Source: Actinomadura meyerae (GTDB lineage: Bacteria; Actinomycetota; Actinomycetes; Streptosporangiales; Streptosporangiaceae). From it: a stretch of 64,000 nt of DNA. Both the position numbers and the translations under genes were made by a program. This document shows positions 13,725 through 23,566 of this stretch, piece by piece; the stretch's first letter is position 1; the number at the start of each line of letters is the position of its first letter. The DNA lies in the NCBI RefSeq assembly GCF_900188445.1, contig NZ_FZOR01000021.1:62001-126000 (forward strand), read 5' to 3'. The notes under the pieces are model-generated. The model searched no databases. It was not told where the DNA came from and saw only the letters and a list, made by a program, of their open reading frames with translations.

Positions 13725-16700
13725 TTACTTCTCCTGGCCGTAGAAGGCCGTCTGCATGAGGCGCTTGCCGATGCGCCGGTCGACGTGGGTGCCGCGACCC
13801 TGCGGCAGCGGGCTCGGCCGCACGTCGAACAGGTTGCCCTCGTCCTTGTTGCCGGACATGATCAGCGCCGGGCTGGCCATGTCCTTCAGCCGCTGCAGGA
13901 TCGGGTCGAACATGGCGCGCCCCGCCCCGCCCATGGTGCGGGACAGGATGACGTGCATGCCGATGTCGCGGGCCTGCGGCAGCAGCTCGGCGAGCTGGGC
14001 GAGCGGGTTGCCGGACGGGGTGGCGACCAGGTCGTAGTCGTCCACCACCAGGAACAGCTCCGACCCGCTCCACCAGGACCGGTTGCGCAGCTGCTCCGGC
14101 GTCAGGTCCGACGGCGGGAGCCGGTTGACCAGGGCGCCGTGCACGTCCTTCATCAGCCCGGAGGCGGCCGTCGAGGACGCCGCGAAGCCGATGACGTGCT
14201 CGCTCTCCGCCGAGTCGAGCAGCGCCCGGCGGTAGTCGAGCATGATGATCCGCGCCTCCGCGGTCGTGTACCGCTCCTTGATCGACTCGACGATGAGCCG
14301 CAGCAGGTTGGACTTGCCGCACTCGTTGTCGCCCAGCACGACGAAGTGCGGGTCGTTCTCGAAGTCCAGCAGGACGGGCGAGAGCGTGTCCTCGTCGATG
14401 CCGATCGGGATGCGCTTGCCGGTCTCGGCCACCACCGGCAGCGAGGTGTGCGGCAGCACGTCCGGCAGCATCCGGACGGGCGGCGCGGGCGGCCGGCCCT
14501 GCCAGCCCGCCTGGACCGTCCGCACCAGGTGCCGGACCCCGTCGCCGAGGTCGCCCGCCGACGGGTTGCCGTCGATGCGCGGCAGCGCGCCGAGGAAGTG
14601 CAGCCCGTCGCGGGTGATGCCGCGGCCCGGCCGCCCCTCGGGGACGTTCGAGGCGATCTTGCGGTCCATCTCCGACTCGTACGGGTCGCCGAGCTTCAGC
14701 TCCAGCTTCGTCGTCAGCAGGTCGCGGATCGTCAGCCGGAACTCCGACCACTTGTTCGTCGAGGCCATGACGTGGATGCCGTAGCCGAGGCCGCGCGCGG
14801 CGAGGTCGGTGACGGTCGCCTCGACCGCCTCGAACTCCTGCCGGACCGTCAGCCAGTTGTCGACGACGAGGAACACGTCCCCGAAGCCGTCCCCGGCGAT
14901 CTGGCCCGCGGCCCGCATCTGCCGGTAGGTGGCGATCGAGTCGATGCCGCGCTCGGTGAAGAACCGCTCCCGCGACTCCAGCAGCCCCGACACCTCCGCC
15001 ACCGTGCGGCGGACGCGGTCGGGGTCGAGCCGGCTCGCGACGCCGCCGACGTGCGGGAGGTCGGCCAGCGCGGCGAGCGCGCCGCCGCCGAAGTCGAGGC
15101 AGTAGAACTGCACCTCCTGCGGCGTGTGCATGAGCGCCAGCGAGGTGATGAGCGTCCGCAGCAGGGTCGACTTGCCCGCCTGCGGGTTGCCCGCCACGCC
15201 GATGTGCCCGGCCGCGCCGGACAGGTCCAGCCACATCGGGTCGCGGCGCTGGTCGAACGGCTTGTCGACGATGCCCGCGAACGCGTGCAGCCGGCCCCGC
15301 CCGTCCCAGCCGGCCGTGCTGAAGCCGTACTCGGGCGTCTGCTGCAGGTTCGGCAGGACCTGGTCGAGCGTGGACGGCTCGGACAGCGGCGGCAGCCAGA
15401 TCTCGTGCGGCGGCGGGCCGTGCCCGGCGAGCTGCTTGACGACGAGGTCGAACAGACTGATCTGCGGGCCGTCGTCCTCCTGCCGCTGCTGCTGCGGCCG
15501 CGCCTGCTCCAGCATCTGCGGCCGCACGTACGCCGGGGTGAACGGCACGATCTGCGCGGCCTGGCGCGGCCCCTGCTGGGACTGCTGCGCCTGGTTCTCC
15601 TCCGGCCGGTAGGGGCCGGAGACGTACGCGGCGCGGAACCGCGTCATCGTCTCCGTGCCGATCTTCAGGTAGCCGTTGCCGGGCGCCTGCGGCAGCTCGT
15701 AGGCGTCGGGGACGCCGAGGACGACCCGCGACTCCGCCGCGGAGAACGTCCGCAGGCCGATCCGGTACGACAGGTGGGTGTCGAGGCCGCGGAGCTTGCC
15801 CTCCTCCAGCCGCTGCGACGCGAGCAGCAGGTGGACGCCCAGCGAACGGCCGAGCCGGCCGATCATCACGAATAGCTCGGCGAAGTCGGGCTTGGCGGAC
15901 AGCAGCTCGGAGAACTCGTCCAGCACGACGAACAGCGTCGGCATCGGCTTCAGCGGCGCGCCCTGCTCGCGGGCCTTCTCGTAGTCGCGCAGCGAGGCGT
16001 AGTTGCCGGCGGCGCGCAGCCACTCCTGGCGCCGCACCATCTCGCCGTGCAGCGCGTCGTACATGCGGTCGACGAGCGGGAGCTCGTCCTCCAGGTTCGT
16101 GATGATCGCCGAGACGTGCTGCAGGCCGTCCATGCCGAGGAACGTCGCGCCGCCCTTGAAGTCGACGAGGACGAAGTTCAGCACCTCGGACGAGTGCGTC
16201 ATCGCGAGACCGAGCACGAGCGTGCGCAGCAGCTCCGACTTACCGGAACCGGTCGCGCCGATGCACAGGCCGTGCGGCCCGTACCCGCCCTGCGCGGCCT
16301 CCTTGATGTCCAGCTCGATCGGGCGCCCCTCGGCGTCCAGGCCGATCGGCACCCGCAGCCGGTTGCGCGGCGCGCGCGGCTGCCACGCCTGGCGCGGGTC
16401 GATCCGGGCCGGGTCGGGGACGCCGAGCAGCGTCGTCAGCGTCGTCGCGGCCGACAGCGCGTCCATCTCCGGGCCGCTGGCGGCGCTCGCCCGCAGCGGC
16501 GCGAGCTGCCGGGCCAGGCCGTCGGCCTGCACGTAGCTGAACGCGTCCGGCCGGCCGAGCAGGCTCGGGACGTCCTTGCCGGTGCGGTCGCGGCGCAGCA
16601 TCGCCATCTTGTCGGGCGCGACCCGCAGCCGCAGCATCGTGCCGTCGGTGGTCGGGGCGACGGCGCCGGTGAGATCGATCACGCAGACGCCCTCGATGCC

Positions 16701-17702
16701 GTCCGAGCCGATCTGCGAGTCGGGGGTGACGGCGCCGCCGTCCACGATGATGACGTGGTACGGCAGGTCGCTCTGCTGGAGGCCGGGGGTGAACCGGGGA
16801 CGGTCCTTCACCTCGGCGCCGAACATCCGCTCCAGCTCGATGAGGCTGCCCGCCATCAGCCGGACGGGCCCCGCCGCGTCCGTCACGGTCGGGTGCATCG
16901 CGTGCGGCAGCCACTTGACGAAGTCCCAGTGCGGCATCGCCTCGGCCGACGCGCACACGCTGACCCGCATGTCGTCGGGCGAGTGGAACGACGTGAGCTG
17001 CGCGATCATCGAGCGGACCATGCCGCGCGCCGCCTCGAGGTCGCCCATCGGCAGGATCCGCGCGAACGACGGCAGCGAGACCGAGACCGGCAGGTTCGGC
17101 ACCGTCGAGTGCGCCCGGACGAAGCGGCGCAGCGCGCCCGCCGTCATCGGCTCCAGGTCCTCCACCGGGCGCGTCTCCGGCGGGATCAGCTGCACGGCGA
17201 GCTTCTGCGGGCCGGCGCCGATCCGCACGTTGCCGAAGTCGGGGTCGCTCGGGCGGCGCTCCCAGATCCGGGCGCTCATCACCAGCGACCACAGCGAGTC
17301 GGGCGCGGGGCTGTTCCACTCGAGCGACTCGCGCTGCTGCTCGGCGGCGCGGCGCACCTTGCGGCGGGCCTGCGACAGGTAGCGGAAGTAGTCGCGGCGC
17401 GCCCCGTTCAGCTTGAACTTGCGCTCACCGGAGCCGCGGCCGAGCTGGCCGAGCATCATGCCGCCCATCGCCAGCGCCATGCCGCCGCTGCTGATCATCA
17501 TGATCGGGCTGCGGGTGCCGCCGCCGAGGAACATCAGCCCCATCATCATGGGCATCACGGCCATCGGCAGGTACGTGAGCACGTTCTGCAGGCCGCCGCT
17601 CTGCAGTTCCGGGATCTCGGGCGGCGACTCCAGCAGCAGTTCGCCCTTGGGGGCTGGCGGGGGTTTGCGGCGCTCCTTGCGCCGCACGAGGATCGTGCTC
17701 AC
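13725..17702 (-). CDS. eccC: T7SS ATPase EccC (EccCa-EccCb fusion)
   Basis: This 1,325-residue protein is the motor of the T7SS. Two membrane segments near 40-58 and 66-88 are followed by a domain of unknown fold and three FtsK/SpoIIIE ATPase domains. Walker A motifs are GATGSGKSE (about 482), GNPQAGKST (about 836) and GDNECGKSN (about 1122); Walker B-like strands are LFVVLDEF, VFLVVDNW and LFLVVDDY. The third Walker A departs most from consensus. The one-chain form is usual outside mycobacterial ESX-1. The GTG at 17702 follows GGAGGAA. The gene diverges from eccD across 175 bp, which probably holds promoters for both. Confidence 0.96.
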   Translation of the reverse strand: MSTILVRRKERRKPPPAPKGELLLESPPEIPELQSGGLQNVLTYLPMAVMPMMMGLMFLGGGTRSPIMMISSGGMALAMGGMMLGQLGRGSGERKFKLNGARRDYFRYLSQARRKVRRAAEQQRESLEWNSPAPDSLWSLVMSARIWERRPSDPDFGNVRIGAGPQKLAVQLIPPETRPVEDLEPMTAGALRRFVRAHSTVPNLPVSVSLPSFARILPMGDLEAARGMVRSMIAQLTSFHSPDDMRVSVCASAEAMPHWDFVKWLPHAMHPTVTDAAGPVRLMAGSLIELERMFGAEVKDRPRFTPGLQQSDLPYHVIIVDGGAVTPDSQIGSDGIEGVCVIDLTGAVAPTTDGTMLRLRVAPDKMAMLRRDRTGKDVPSLLGRPDAFSYVQADGLARQLAPLRASAASGPEMDALSAATTLTTLLGVPDPARIDPRQAWQPRAPRNRLRVPIGLDAEGRPIELDIKEAAQGGYGPHGLCIGATGSGKSELLRTLVLGLAMTHSSEVLNFVLVDFKGGATFLGMDGLQHVSAIITNLEDELPLVDRMYDALHGEMVRRQEWLRAAGNYASLRDYEKAREQGAPLKPMPTLFVVLDEFSELLSAKPDFAELFVMIGRLGRSLGVHLLLASQRLEEGKLRGLDTHLSYRIGLRTFSAAESRVVLGVPDAYELPQAPGNGYLKIGTETMTRFRAAYVSGPYRPEENQAQQSQQGPRQAAQIVPFTPAYVRPQMLEQARPQQQRQEDDGPQISLFDLVVKQLAGHGPPPHEIWLPPLSEPSTLDQVLPNLQQTPEYGFSTAGWDGRGRLHAFAGIVDKPFDQRRDPMWLDLSGAAGHIGVAGNPQAGKSTLLRTLITSLALMHTPQEVQFYCLDFGGGALAALADLPHVGGVASRLDPDRVRRTVAEVSGLLESRERFFTERGIDSIATYRQMRAAGQIAGDGFGDVFLVVDNWLTVRQEFEAVEATVTDLAARGLGYGIHVMASTNKWSEFRLTIRDLLTTKLELKLGDPYESEMDRKIASNVPEGRPGRGITRDGLHFLGALPRIDGNPSAGDLGDGVRHLVRTVQAGWQGRPPAPPVRMLPDVLPHTSLPVVAETGKRIPIGIDEDTLSPVLLDFENDPHFVVLGDNECGKSNLLRLIVESIKERYTTAEARIIMLDYRRALLDSAESEHVIGFAASSTAASGLMKDVHGALVNRLPPSDLTPEQLRNRSWWSGSELFLVVDDYDLVATPSGNPLAQLAELLPQARDIGMHVILSRTMGGAGRAMFDPILQRLKDMASPALIMSGNKDEGNLFDVRPSPLPQGRGTHVDRRIGKRLMQTAFYGQEK

Positions 17703-17774
17703 CTCGGCGTTCCTCCGGAGCTTCGACGCCGGGGCGGCCGGTACGGGGAGACGGCCGGCCCGTTTGGGGGATAC

Positions 17775-17802
17775 TTGTCAAACTTTGAGGTTGCTTTAGC
17801 GT
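17775..17802 (+). promoter_or_regulatory. Possible eccD promoter in the eccC-eccD divergent region
   Basis: TTGTCA (17775-17780) and TAGCGT (17797-17802) are 16 nt apart, about 75 bp before the eccD start. The surrounding 50 bp are richer in A/T than the rest of the region. The match is moderate and was judged by eye. Confidence 0.35.
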
Positions 17803-17877
17803 AAGCGGACGTCACATCCTAAGCTGCGCGTTGCTCGGATCCGCCCCCTGATCTGAATGTGGAGGACGGGAGCTCCC

Positions 17878-19278
17878 GTGAACTCGCCTGCCATGACCGA
17901 ACTGTGCAGGGTGACCATCGTCGCGCCCAAGCGGCGCATCGATGTCTCCCTGCCCGCAGACGTGCCTCTCGCCCACATGCTCCCCACGCTGCTGCGCGCG
18001 GCCGGCGAGGACATGGCGGACGCCGGGCTCGCCCACTCCGGCTGGGTGCTGCAGCGGCTCGACGGGAACCCGTTCGACGCCGCGCAGACGACGAGCGCCC
18101 TCGGCATCCGGGACGGGGAGATCCTGTACTTCCGGCCGCGGATGGCGCAGCTCCCGGAGATGTCGTTCGACGACGTCGCCGACGTCATCGCGTCCGGGAT
18201 CCGCGAGCGCACCGACCGGTGGCGCCCCACCACCACCCGCTCGTTCGGGCTCGGCGCGGGCGGCATCGCGCTGCTCGTCGGCGCGGTCGTGATCGCGCTG
18301 TCCGGACCGCCGTGGATCGTCCCGGCGGTCGCCGCGGGCATCATCGCGCTCATCGCCCTCATCATGGCGACGGTGCTGTCGCGGGCGGTCGCCGACTCCG
18401 GCGCGGGCGTGATCATCGGCTACACGGCACTGCCGTACGCGTTCCTCGCCGGGCTTGCCGCGCCGGCCCGCAAGGACCTGGAACTGCTCGACCTCGGCGC
18501 CCCGCACCTGCTGGCCGGATTCGGCCTGACCGCCCTCGCCGCGATCATCGCCGCGTTCGCCATCGCGGACGGGCTGCCGGTCTTCCTCGGCATCGCGTTC
18601 GCCGCGTTCATGGGCGTGATCGGGTCCGGCGTCGGGTTCTTCTTCGACGACCTCCCGGCCGCGGGCATCGCGGCCGTCTGCGCGGTCGTCATGATGATGT
18701 TCATCGCCGCGGTCCCGTCGCTGTCGTTCAAGCTGGCGCGGATGCCGCTGCCGCCCGTCCCGGGCAGCGCCGAGGACCTGCGCCGCGACACCGAGACGGT
18801 GAACGGCCGCGAGGTCCTCGCCCGGACCGCGGCGGCCGACCGCTTCTCCACCGGCCTCATCGCCTCGATCGCGCTCGTCGCGGCCGGGGCGATGCTGTTC
18901 CTGAGCGGCGAGGACGGCTGGGCCGGACCGGCCACGGCCACCGCGATGTCGGTGTCGCTGCTGCTGCGCGCCCGGATCTTCCGCGGCGTCGGGCAGCGCT
19001 CGTGGATGCTGGTGATCGGGCTGTTCGGCCTGGTGCTGACGACGATCGGGATGGCGCTGCACGGCAGCCAGGTCGTCGCGCTCGCCGTGGCGCTCGTCCC
19101 GCTGCTGGTGCTCACCGCGATCGTCGTCGCGGTGACGCTGTGGCTGCCGGGCCACCGGCCCACCCCCGTCTGGGGGCGGTGGGGCGACATCCTCGACATG
19201 CTGGTGATGATCGCGCTGATCCCGCTGGCGCTCGCCGTGCTGGACGTGTACTCCCGCGTCCGCGGGCTGGCCGGGTGA
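17878..19278 (+). CDS. eccD: T7SS membrane channel component EccD
   Basis: The 466-residue protein has an amino-terminal ubiquitin-like domain (about 8-85, RVTIVAPKRRIDVSLPADVP), then about eleven membrane segments from residue 125 to the end. This is the EccD layout; EccD forms the membrane cavity of the T7SS. The GTG at 17878 is chosen because GGGAG lies six nt upstream; ATG 17857 is too close to that site and ATG 17893 is an alternative. The eccB gene follows 7 bp later. Confidence 0.93.
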   Translation: MNSPAMTELCRVTIVAPKRRIDVSLPADVPLAHMLPTLLRAAGEDMADAGLAHSGWVLQRLDGNPFDAAQTTSALGIRDGEILYFRPRMAQLPEMSFDDVADVIASGIRERTDRWRPTTTRSFGLGAGGIALLVGAVVIALSGPPWIVPAVAAGIIALIALIMATVLSRAVADSGAGVIIGYTALPYAFLAGLAAPARKDLELLDLGAPHLLAGFGLTALAAIIAAFAIADGLPVFLGIAFAAFMGVIGSGVGFFFDDLPAAGIAAVCAVVMMMFIAAVPSLSFKLARMPLPPVPGSAEDLRRDTETVNGREVLARTAAADRFSTGLIASIALVAAGAMLFLSGEDGWAGPATATAMSVSLLLRARIFRGVGQRSWMLVIGLFGLVLTTIGMALHGSQVVALAVALVPLLVLTAIVVAVTLWLPGHRPTPVWGRWGDILDMLVMIALIPLALAVLDVYSRVRGLAG

Positions 19279-19285
19279 CGCGCTG

Positions 19286-20731
19286 ATGCAGAACCGGCGG
19301 GATCTCTACCAGGCGCACCGCCTGATGACGCAGCGCGTCGGCCTGGCCCTGCTGCAGGGCGAGCCCGACGTGGCCGAGTCGCCGATGCGGCGGCTGTCGG
19401 TGGGCGCCTTCGCCGGCGTGATGGTCGGACTGCTGATCATCGCCGTGTTCGGCATCTGGGGGATCCTGTCCCCGGGCGGCGCCAAGGGACTCGACAAGGC
19501 CGGCCAGCTCATCATCGAGAAGGAGACCGGCACGAAGTACATCTACAACGCCCAGAACGGGAAGATGTTCCCGGTCGCGAACTACGCGTCCGCGCTGCTG
19601 GCCCTCGACTCCGACAGCACGCCCGAGCGGCGCACCGTCTCGCGCAAGTCGCTGGCCAAGTTCGAGCGCGGCGCGATGATCGGCATCGTCGGCGCGCCCG
19701 ACTCGCTGCCCGGCAAGGACCAGCTCATCCGCGGGCCCTGGTCGGTGTGCACGCGGGAGGCGGCCGGGGCGACCGGGGTGAAGCGGCAGATCAGCGCGCT
19801 CGCCGCGGGCCGGAAGGTCGGCGGCCGCAGGCTGGCCGACACCGAGGCCGTCGTCGTGCAGAGCGGCGGCGTCCCGTGGGTGGTCTGGAAGGACCACCGG
19901 ATGCAGATGACGATCCGGGCGGACCAGGTGACGGCGCTGACCGGCGGCCCGAGCGCCGTCGAGGTCTCGGCGACGTGGCTCAACGCGATCCCCGCGGCGG
20001 GCAACTTCGCGGCGCCGGACGTCCCCGACCGGGGCAAGGCCGTCCGCGGCCCGCGCAACGGGACGGCGCGCGTCGGCCAGGTCTTCAAGGCCGAGACCGG
20101 CGCCGGCGGGCAGGTGCTGTGGTACGTGATGCTCCCCGACGGGCTCTCCCAGATCAACGAGACGCAGGCGCAGCTGCTGCTCCGCGACGTGCGGACCACC
20201 GCCGCCTACCCCGGCGAGCAGGCCGTGCCGCTGCCGACGGACGTCCCGTCCGCGCAGGCGATCGCCTCCCGGACGCGGCTGCTGGACAACGACCTGCCGC
20301 CGACGCTGCCGACGTTCGTCGCCTGGGACCCCGCGACGCCGCTGTGCTCGGTGTTCCCGATCGGCTCCTCGACGGCGCAGCTCACGATGGGCGGTTCGCT
20401 GCCCGCCCCGGCGGCGGGCGCGCTCGGCGCCGGCACCTCGGGCTCGTCCGGGACGATCGACCAGATGGTGCTGCCGCCCGGCGGCGCGGCGCTGATGAGC
20501 CTGGTGCCCGCCGGCGGCGACGGCGGCTCCACGGCCGGCTCCGGGTCGCTGTCGCTCGTCAACGACCAGGGCGTCCGGTTCGCGCTGCCGTCGGCGGAGG
20601 TCGCGAAGAAGCTCGGCTACGAGGCCAAGCAGGCCGCGCCGGTGCCGTCCAGCGTCATCCACCTGATCCCGCAGGGCCCCGCCCTCGACCCCGCGCTGGC
20701 TCGCCAGCCGGTCTCGACGTCGAAGGCATAA
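19286..20731 (+). CDS. eccB: T7SS membrane component EccB
   Basis: The 481-residue protein starts with the EccB hallmark RRDLYQAHRLMTQRVGLALL. One membrane segment follows at about 40-62, then a large extracytoplasmic domain built of repeats. The last 100 residues include a Gly/Ser-rich stretch. EccB links the inner-membrane complex to the periplasmic face. It begins 7 bp after eccD, so the two are one operon. A 175-bp gap with its own promoter separates it from the esx genes. Confidence 0.94.
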   Translation: MQNRRDLYQAHRLMTQRVGLALLQGEPDVAESPMRRLSVGAFAGVMVGLLIIAVFGIWGILSPGGAKGLDKAGQLIIEKETGTKYIYNAQNGKMFPVANYASALLALDSDSTPERRTVSRKSLAKFERGAMIGIVGAPDSLPGKDQLIRGPWSVCTREAAGATGVKRQISALAAGRKVGGRRLADTEAVVVQSGGVPWVVWKDHRMQMTIRADQVTALTGGPSAVEVSATWLNAIPAAGNFAAPDVPDRGKAVRGPRNGTARVGQVFKAETGAGGQVLWYVMLPDGLSQINETQAQLLLRDVRTTAAYPGEQAVPLPTDVPSAQAIASRTRLLDNDLPPTLPTFVAWDPATPLCSVFPIGSSTAQLTMGGSLPAPAAGALGAGTSGSSGTIDQMVLPPGGAALMSLVPAGGDGGSTAGSGSLSLVNDQGVRFALPSAEVAKKLGYEAKQAAPVPSSVIHLIPQGPALDPALARQPVSTSKA

Positions 20732-20766
20732 TGTAATGTAGATCACATGAACCGGTAGATCATCGG

Positions 20767-20800
20767 TTGCGTCGACATAGATGGACGCAAGGCTTATGAT
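20767..20800 (+). promoter_or_regulatory. Promoter and dyad upstream of the esx operon
   Basis: TCGACA (20772-20777), 17 nt, then TATGAT (20795-20800) is the best housekeeping promoter seen here. A perfect dyad TTGCGTC (20767-20773) / GACGCAA (20784-20790) covers the -35 region, as a repressor or activator site would. A second dyad, TGACA/TGTCA (20804-20818), sits at the expected start site. The leader to the GTG at 20907 is about 100 nt. Confidence 0.6.
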
Positions 20801-20906
20801 CGCTGACATTTCGTGTCATTGGGATTGCTCCCGGGCCGGCCGGAGTTACGGTCAGTCTCCACTCTCCTGATGAGGCAACCAGAAATCGGAAAACGGAGGT
20901 GACACT

Positions 20907-21227
20907 GTGGGGAACACATCCGCAGCCGACAGAGCGGCAATGCAGCAGGCCGCCACGCGCATCGAGGACTCCGCGGGCATCGTCAAGGGTCTGCAGAGCC
21001 AGCTCGACGGGCACAAGGCGCAGCTGATGTCTGGGTGGGCCGGTAACGCTGCGGTGTCCTTCGACCGGGTGTTCACCGAGTTCCAGACCGAGATGGGCAA
21101 GGTGCGGACCGCCCTGGAGGGCATGCACCAGAAGCTCGTCCACACCAAGATCACGTACGAGAGCACGGAACAGGAGCAGCAGGACGCGGTCAACAAGATC
21201 AACCAGCTGCTCAACGGCGGCACCTGA
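20907..21227 (+). CDS. WXG100 protein, EsxA/B-like T7SS substrate (first)
   Basis: The 106-residue protein is a helical hairpin with W44-A-G46 at the turn. A Y84-x3-E88 motif in the second helix resembles the YxxxD/E export signal. WXG100 proteins are exported as dimers through EccC. GGAGG precedes the GTG by about eight nt. The next gene also encodes a WXG100 protein, so the two probably pair. The last residues (NQLLNGGT) are free for EccC binding. Confidence 0.92.
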   Translation: MGNTSAADRAAMQQAATRIEDSAGIVKGLQSQLDGHKAQLMSGWAGNAAVSFDRVFTEFQTEMGKVRTALEGMHQKLVHTKITYESTEQEQQDAVNKINQLLNGGT

Positions 21228-21272
21228 TCGGTTCCCGTCACCGCCAACCCTCCGACCGTAAGGACTCCGACC

Positions 21273-21569
21273 GTGAGCGACAGCTACACCAAGGCAAATT
21301 TCAGCGCCATGCAGCAGGCGCAGGCCGACTTCACGCTGGCCTACCGCGCCCTCGTCGACGAGCTCGACGACCTTGAGAAGACCCTGGAGCAGCACCTCTC
21401 GCAGTGGGAGGGCGGTGCCCAGACCGCCTACTGGGACGCCAAGCGCCAGTGGGACGCCGCCGCGGCCCACATCGGCCGGGTTCTGAACCAGCTCGGTGTC
21501 GTCATCGGCGACGCGCACACCAACTACAGCGGGGCCGAGCGGGCCAACCAGAACATCTGGGCGGGCTGA
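21273..21569 (+). CDS. WXG100 protein, EsxA/B-like T7SS substrate (second)
   Basis: The 98-residue protein has the WXG turn at W45-E-G47 and a Y85-x3-E89 signal near the carboxyl end. It lies 45 bp after the first WXG100 gene in the same operon, the usual arrangement for an EsxA/EsxB pair. The GTG at 21273 follows AAGGA at a long spacing. Confidence 0.92.
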   Translation: MSDSYTKANFSAMQQAQADFTLAYRALVDELDDLEKTLEQHLSQWEGGAQTAYWDAKRQWDAAAAHIGRVLNQLGVVIGDAHTNYSGAERANQNIWAG

Positions 21570-21668
21570 CGCAGGAGCAGCGAGGTCCGTCTACGTCGTG
21601 CGGGTCCGCGGAGGACTCGCACGACGCAGATGTGCCGGGGATGAAGGGGATCCGCCGGAGGGTCAGCG

Positions 21669-22274
21669 ATGAGTGATTACTATCTGACAGACGCGGAACT
21701 CGCGAAAATCGTGCACGACCGGTACGTGGGCGTCGCCGGCCGGGACGAGAGCGGGGAGATTCCGGAGTACCAGACCGTCACGGGAATGACCCGCGACGAA
21801 TGGAACAACCTCTCGGAGTCGCGGCAGCGCGAACTGTACTTCGAATACAGCGCCGGCGCCGACGCCGGCAAGTGGAACGACCCGAGCAATGCGCTTCCAC
21901 GGGGCACGCAGCCTGAACGCGGGGATTGGAAGGCCAAGGCCGAAGACGGCTACGAGGTCGATCCGGCGGAGCTTCGCAGCCTCGCCGGCGACATGAAGTA
22001 CAAGCTCGACATCTGGAAGCGCAAGCTCAACAAGGTCGGCGCCACGTCGATCACCCAGGCCGACCTCGGCAACATCCAGGGATCCGAGCAGTTCGTGAAC
22101 GTGGCGAACGCGAGCAAGACCGGTTTCCAGGAGTACATCAGCGCCATCGAGACCGCCTACCTCGGTGTCATCGAGAACCTCAAGCGGACGGCGGACCAGT
22201 ACGAGAACGCCCACGGCAACACCAAGAAGACCGTGGACGGTGTCAACCCGACCGGTGACCCCAACCTCAGCTGA
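21669..22274 (+). CDS. T7SS operon protein of unknown function, helical
   Basis: The 201-residue protein has no signal or membrane segment. The first 90 residues are polar (LTDAELAKIVHDRY, MTRDEWNNLSESRQRELYFEY). The rest looks like a long helical pair (VDPAELRSLAGDMKYKLDIWK, FQEYISAIETAYLGVIENL), similar in style to EspC/WXG-like substrates but without a WXG turn. GGAGGG precedes the ATG. Its place between the WXG100 genes and the PPE-like gene suggests a co-exported substrate or chaperone. Confidence 0.6.
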   Translation: MSDYYLTDAELAKIVHDRYVGVAGRDESGEIPEYQTVTGMTRDEWNNLSESRQRELYFEYSAGADAGKWNDPSNALPRGTQPERGDWKAKAEDGYEVDPAELRSLAGDMKYKLDIWKRKLNKVGATSITQADLGNIQGSEQFVNVANASKTGFQEYISAIETAYLGVIENLKRTADQYENAHGNTKKTVDGVNPTGDPNLS

Positions 22275-22299
22275 TCGCCGGCCCTGAGAGGAGGTATCG

Positions 22300-23478
22300 A
22301 TGGGCAAGAACACCGAGCATTACCCGATCCGGGACGGGATGAGCTTCGGCTCGTACAACGCGGACGGCATGAGCCATGAGGACGTCAAGAACAAGCTGAA
22401 GGCGCTCAATCCCAGCAAGGTCGGTGACGCCGCGACGGCCTACAAGGACGCGGCCGACGTGCTCGCCGAGATGACCGACGAGCTGACCAACAATTTCGCC
22501 AAGAAGATCATCAAGCATTGGAAGGGCGAGTCGGCGCAGAAGGCGCTCGACCAGCTCGGCCAGGTCTACTCCACCGCGGGAAAGCTGTCGGACGACAGCC
22601 ACAACAACGCGACGCTCTACACCTGGTACAAGCACGACGTTCTGGACTGGTACAAGACCCAGGGCGACACGATGACCGACGGGTGGGTCCACACCGGCGG
22701 TGACGACGACAACGCCCGCCAGCTGATGAACAGGTTCATCGGCCGGATGAAGGAGGCGTTCGAGGGTCACCCCCTCAAGATCTCCAAGGACCTGCCCGGC
22801 CAGCAGGGTGGAGTGACCGACAAGCCGCCGTACACCGGGAACCCGCCCGGTGGCGGTCCTCCCGGTGGCGGCCCCCCCGGCGGCCCCGGCGGCTTCGACC
22901 CCGGCTCGAACACCCCCGGCGGCCCCGGCTCGAAGTTCCCGACGTCGGACGGCGTCGGTGCCTTCGACCCGAGCCGCAACACCACCAGCCCCTTCACGAA
23001 CGACGGCGCCAGCCCCTTCACTCCCGACGGTGCGGGTTCGTACAACCCGGCGGGCGGCCCGGGCAGCGGCGGCCTGGGCGGCGGCTCGCCGTTCGGCGGT
23101 GCGGGCGGATCGCCGTTCGGCGGCGGCTCCGGCACCGACCTGGCGGGCATGCCCGGCGGCGGCCCCGGTGGCGGCGGCCTGCCCGGCGGCATGCCCGGCG
23201 GCGGTGGCGGCGGTTTCGGCGCCGACCCGGGCGGCTTCGGCGGCCCGAACGCGGGCGCTTCCCCGGCCGGCGGTCCCGGTGGTGCTCTCGGCAGCGGCGG
23301 CCCTGGAGCGGGTGCGGCCGGCGCCGGTGCCCGCGGCGGCATGCCCATGGGCGGCATGCCGATGGGGCAGGGCGCGCAGGGCGGCAAGAACGAGGAGCGC
23401 GAGCGCAACACCTGGCTCACCGAGGACGAAGATGTGTGGGGAGCCGATGACGACACCGCTCCGCCGGTGATCGGCTGA
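22300..23478 (+). CDS. PPE/WXG-like T7SS substrate with Gly/Pro-rich tail
   Basis: The 392-residue protein starts with a helical domain of about 165 residues containing a W74-K-G76 turn (KHWKGESAQKAL). About 190 Gly/Pro-rich residues follow, with GGGPPGG-type repeats. The acidic end TWLTEDEDVWGADDD-TAPPVIG is a conserved terminus of streptomycete and related T7SS proteins. GAGGAGG precedes the ATG. It probably acts like mycobacterial PPE proteins, as an exported partner of the small helical proteins. Similar Gly/Pro-rich tails recur in this window. Confidence 0.75.
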   Translation: MGKNTEHYPIRDGMSFGSYNADGMSHEDVKNKLKALNPSKVGDAATAYKDAADVLAEMTDELTNNFAKKIIKHWKGESAQKALDQLGQVYSTAGKLSDDSHNNATLYTWYKHDVLDWYKTQGDTMTDGWVHTGGDDDNARQLMNRFIGRMKEAFEGHPLKISKDLPGQQGGVTDKPPYTGNPPGGGPPGGGPPGGPGGFDPGSNTPGGPGSKFPTSDGVGAFDPSRNTTSPFTNDGASPFTPDGAGSYNPAGGPGSGGLGGGSPFGGAGGSPFGGGSGTDLAGMPGGGPGGGGLPGGMPGGGGGGFGADPGGFGGPNAGASPAGGPGGALGSGGPGAGAAGAGARGGMPMGGMPMGQGAQGGKNEERERNTWLTEDEDVWGADDDTAPPVIG

Positions 23479-23566
23479 TCGGCTGACCTCTCGGACACGG
23501 GCGGTACGGGCGGCCGCGGGCCCTCCGTGCCGCCCGTACCGGCACGACGGACTAGGAGTGCGACAG

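Noticed and set aside
16047..17804. Plus-strand 585-codon frame opposite eccC
   Set aside because: It is a shadow of the eccC coding frame; the minus strand has three ATPase domains.
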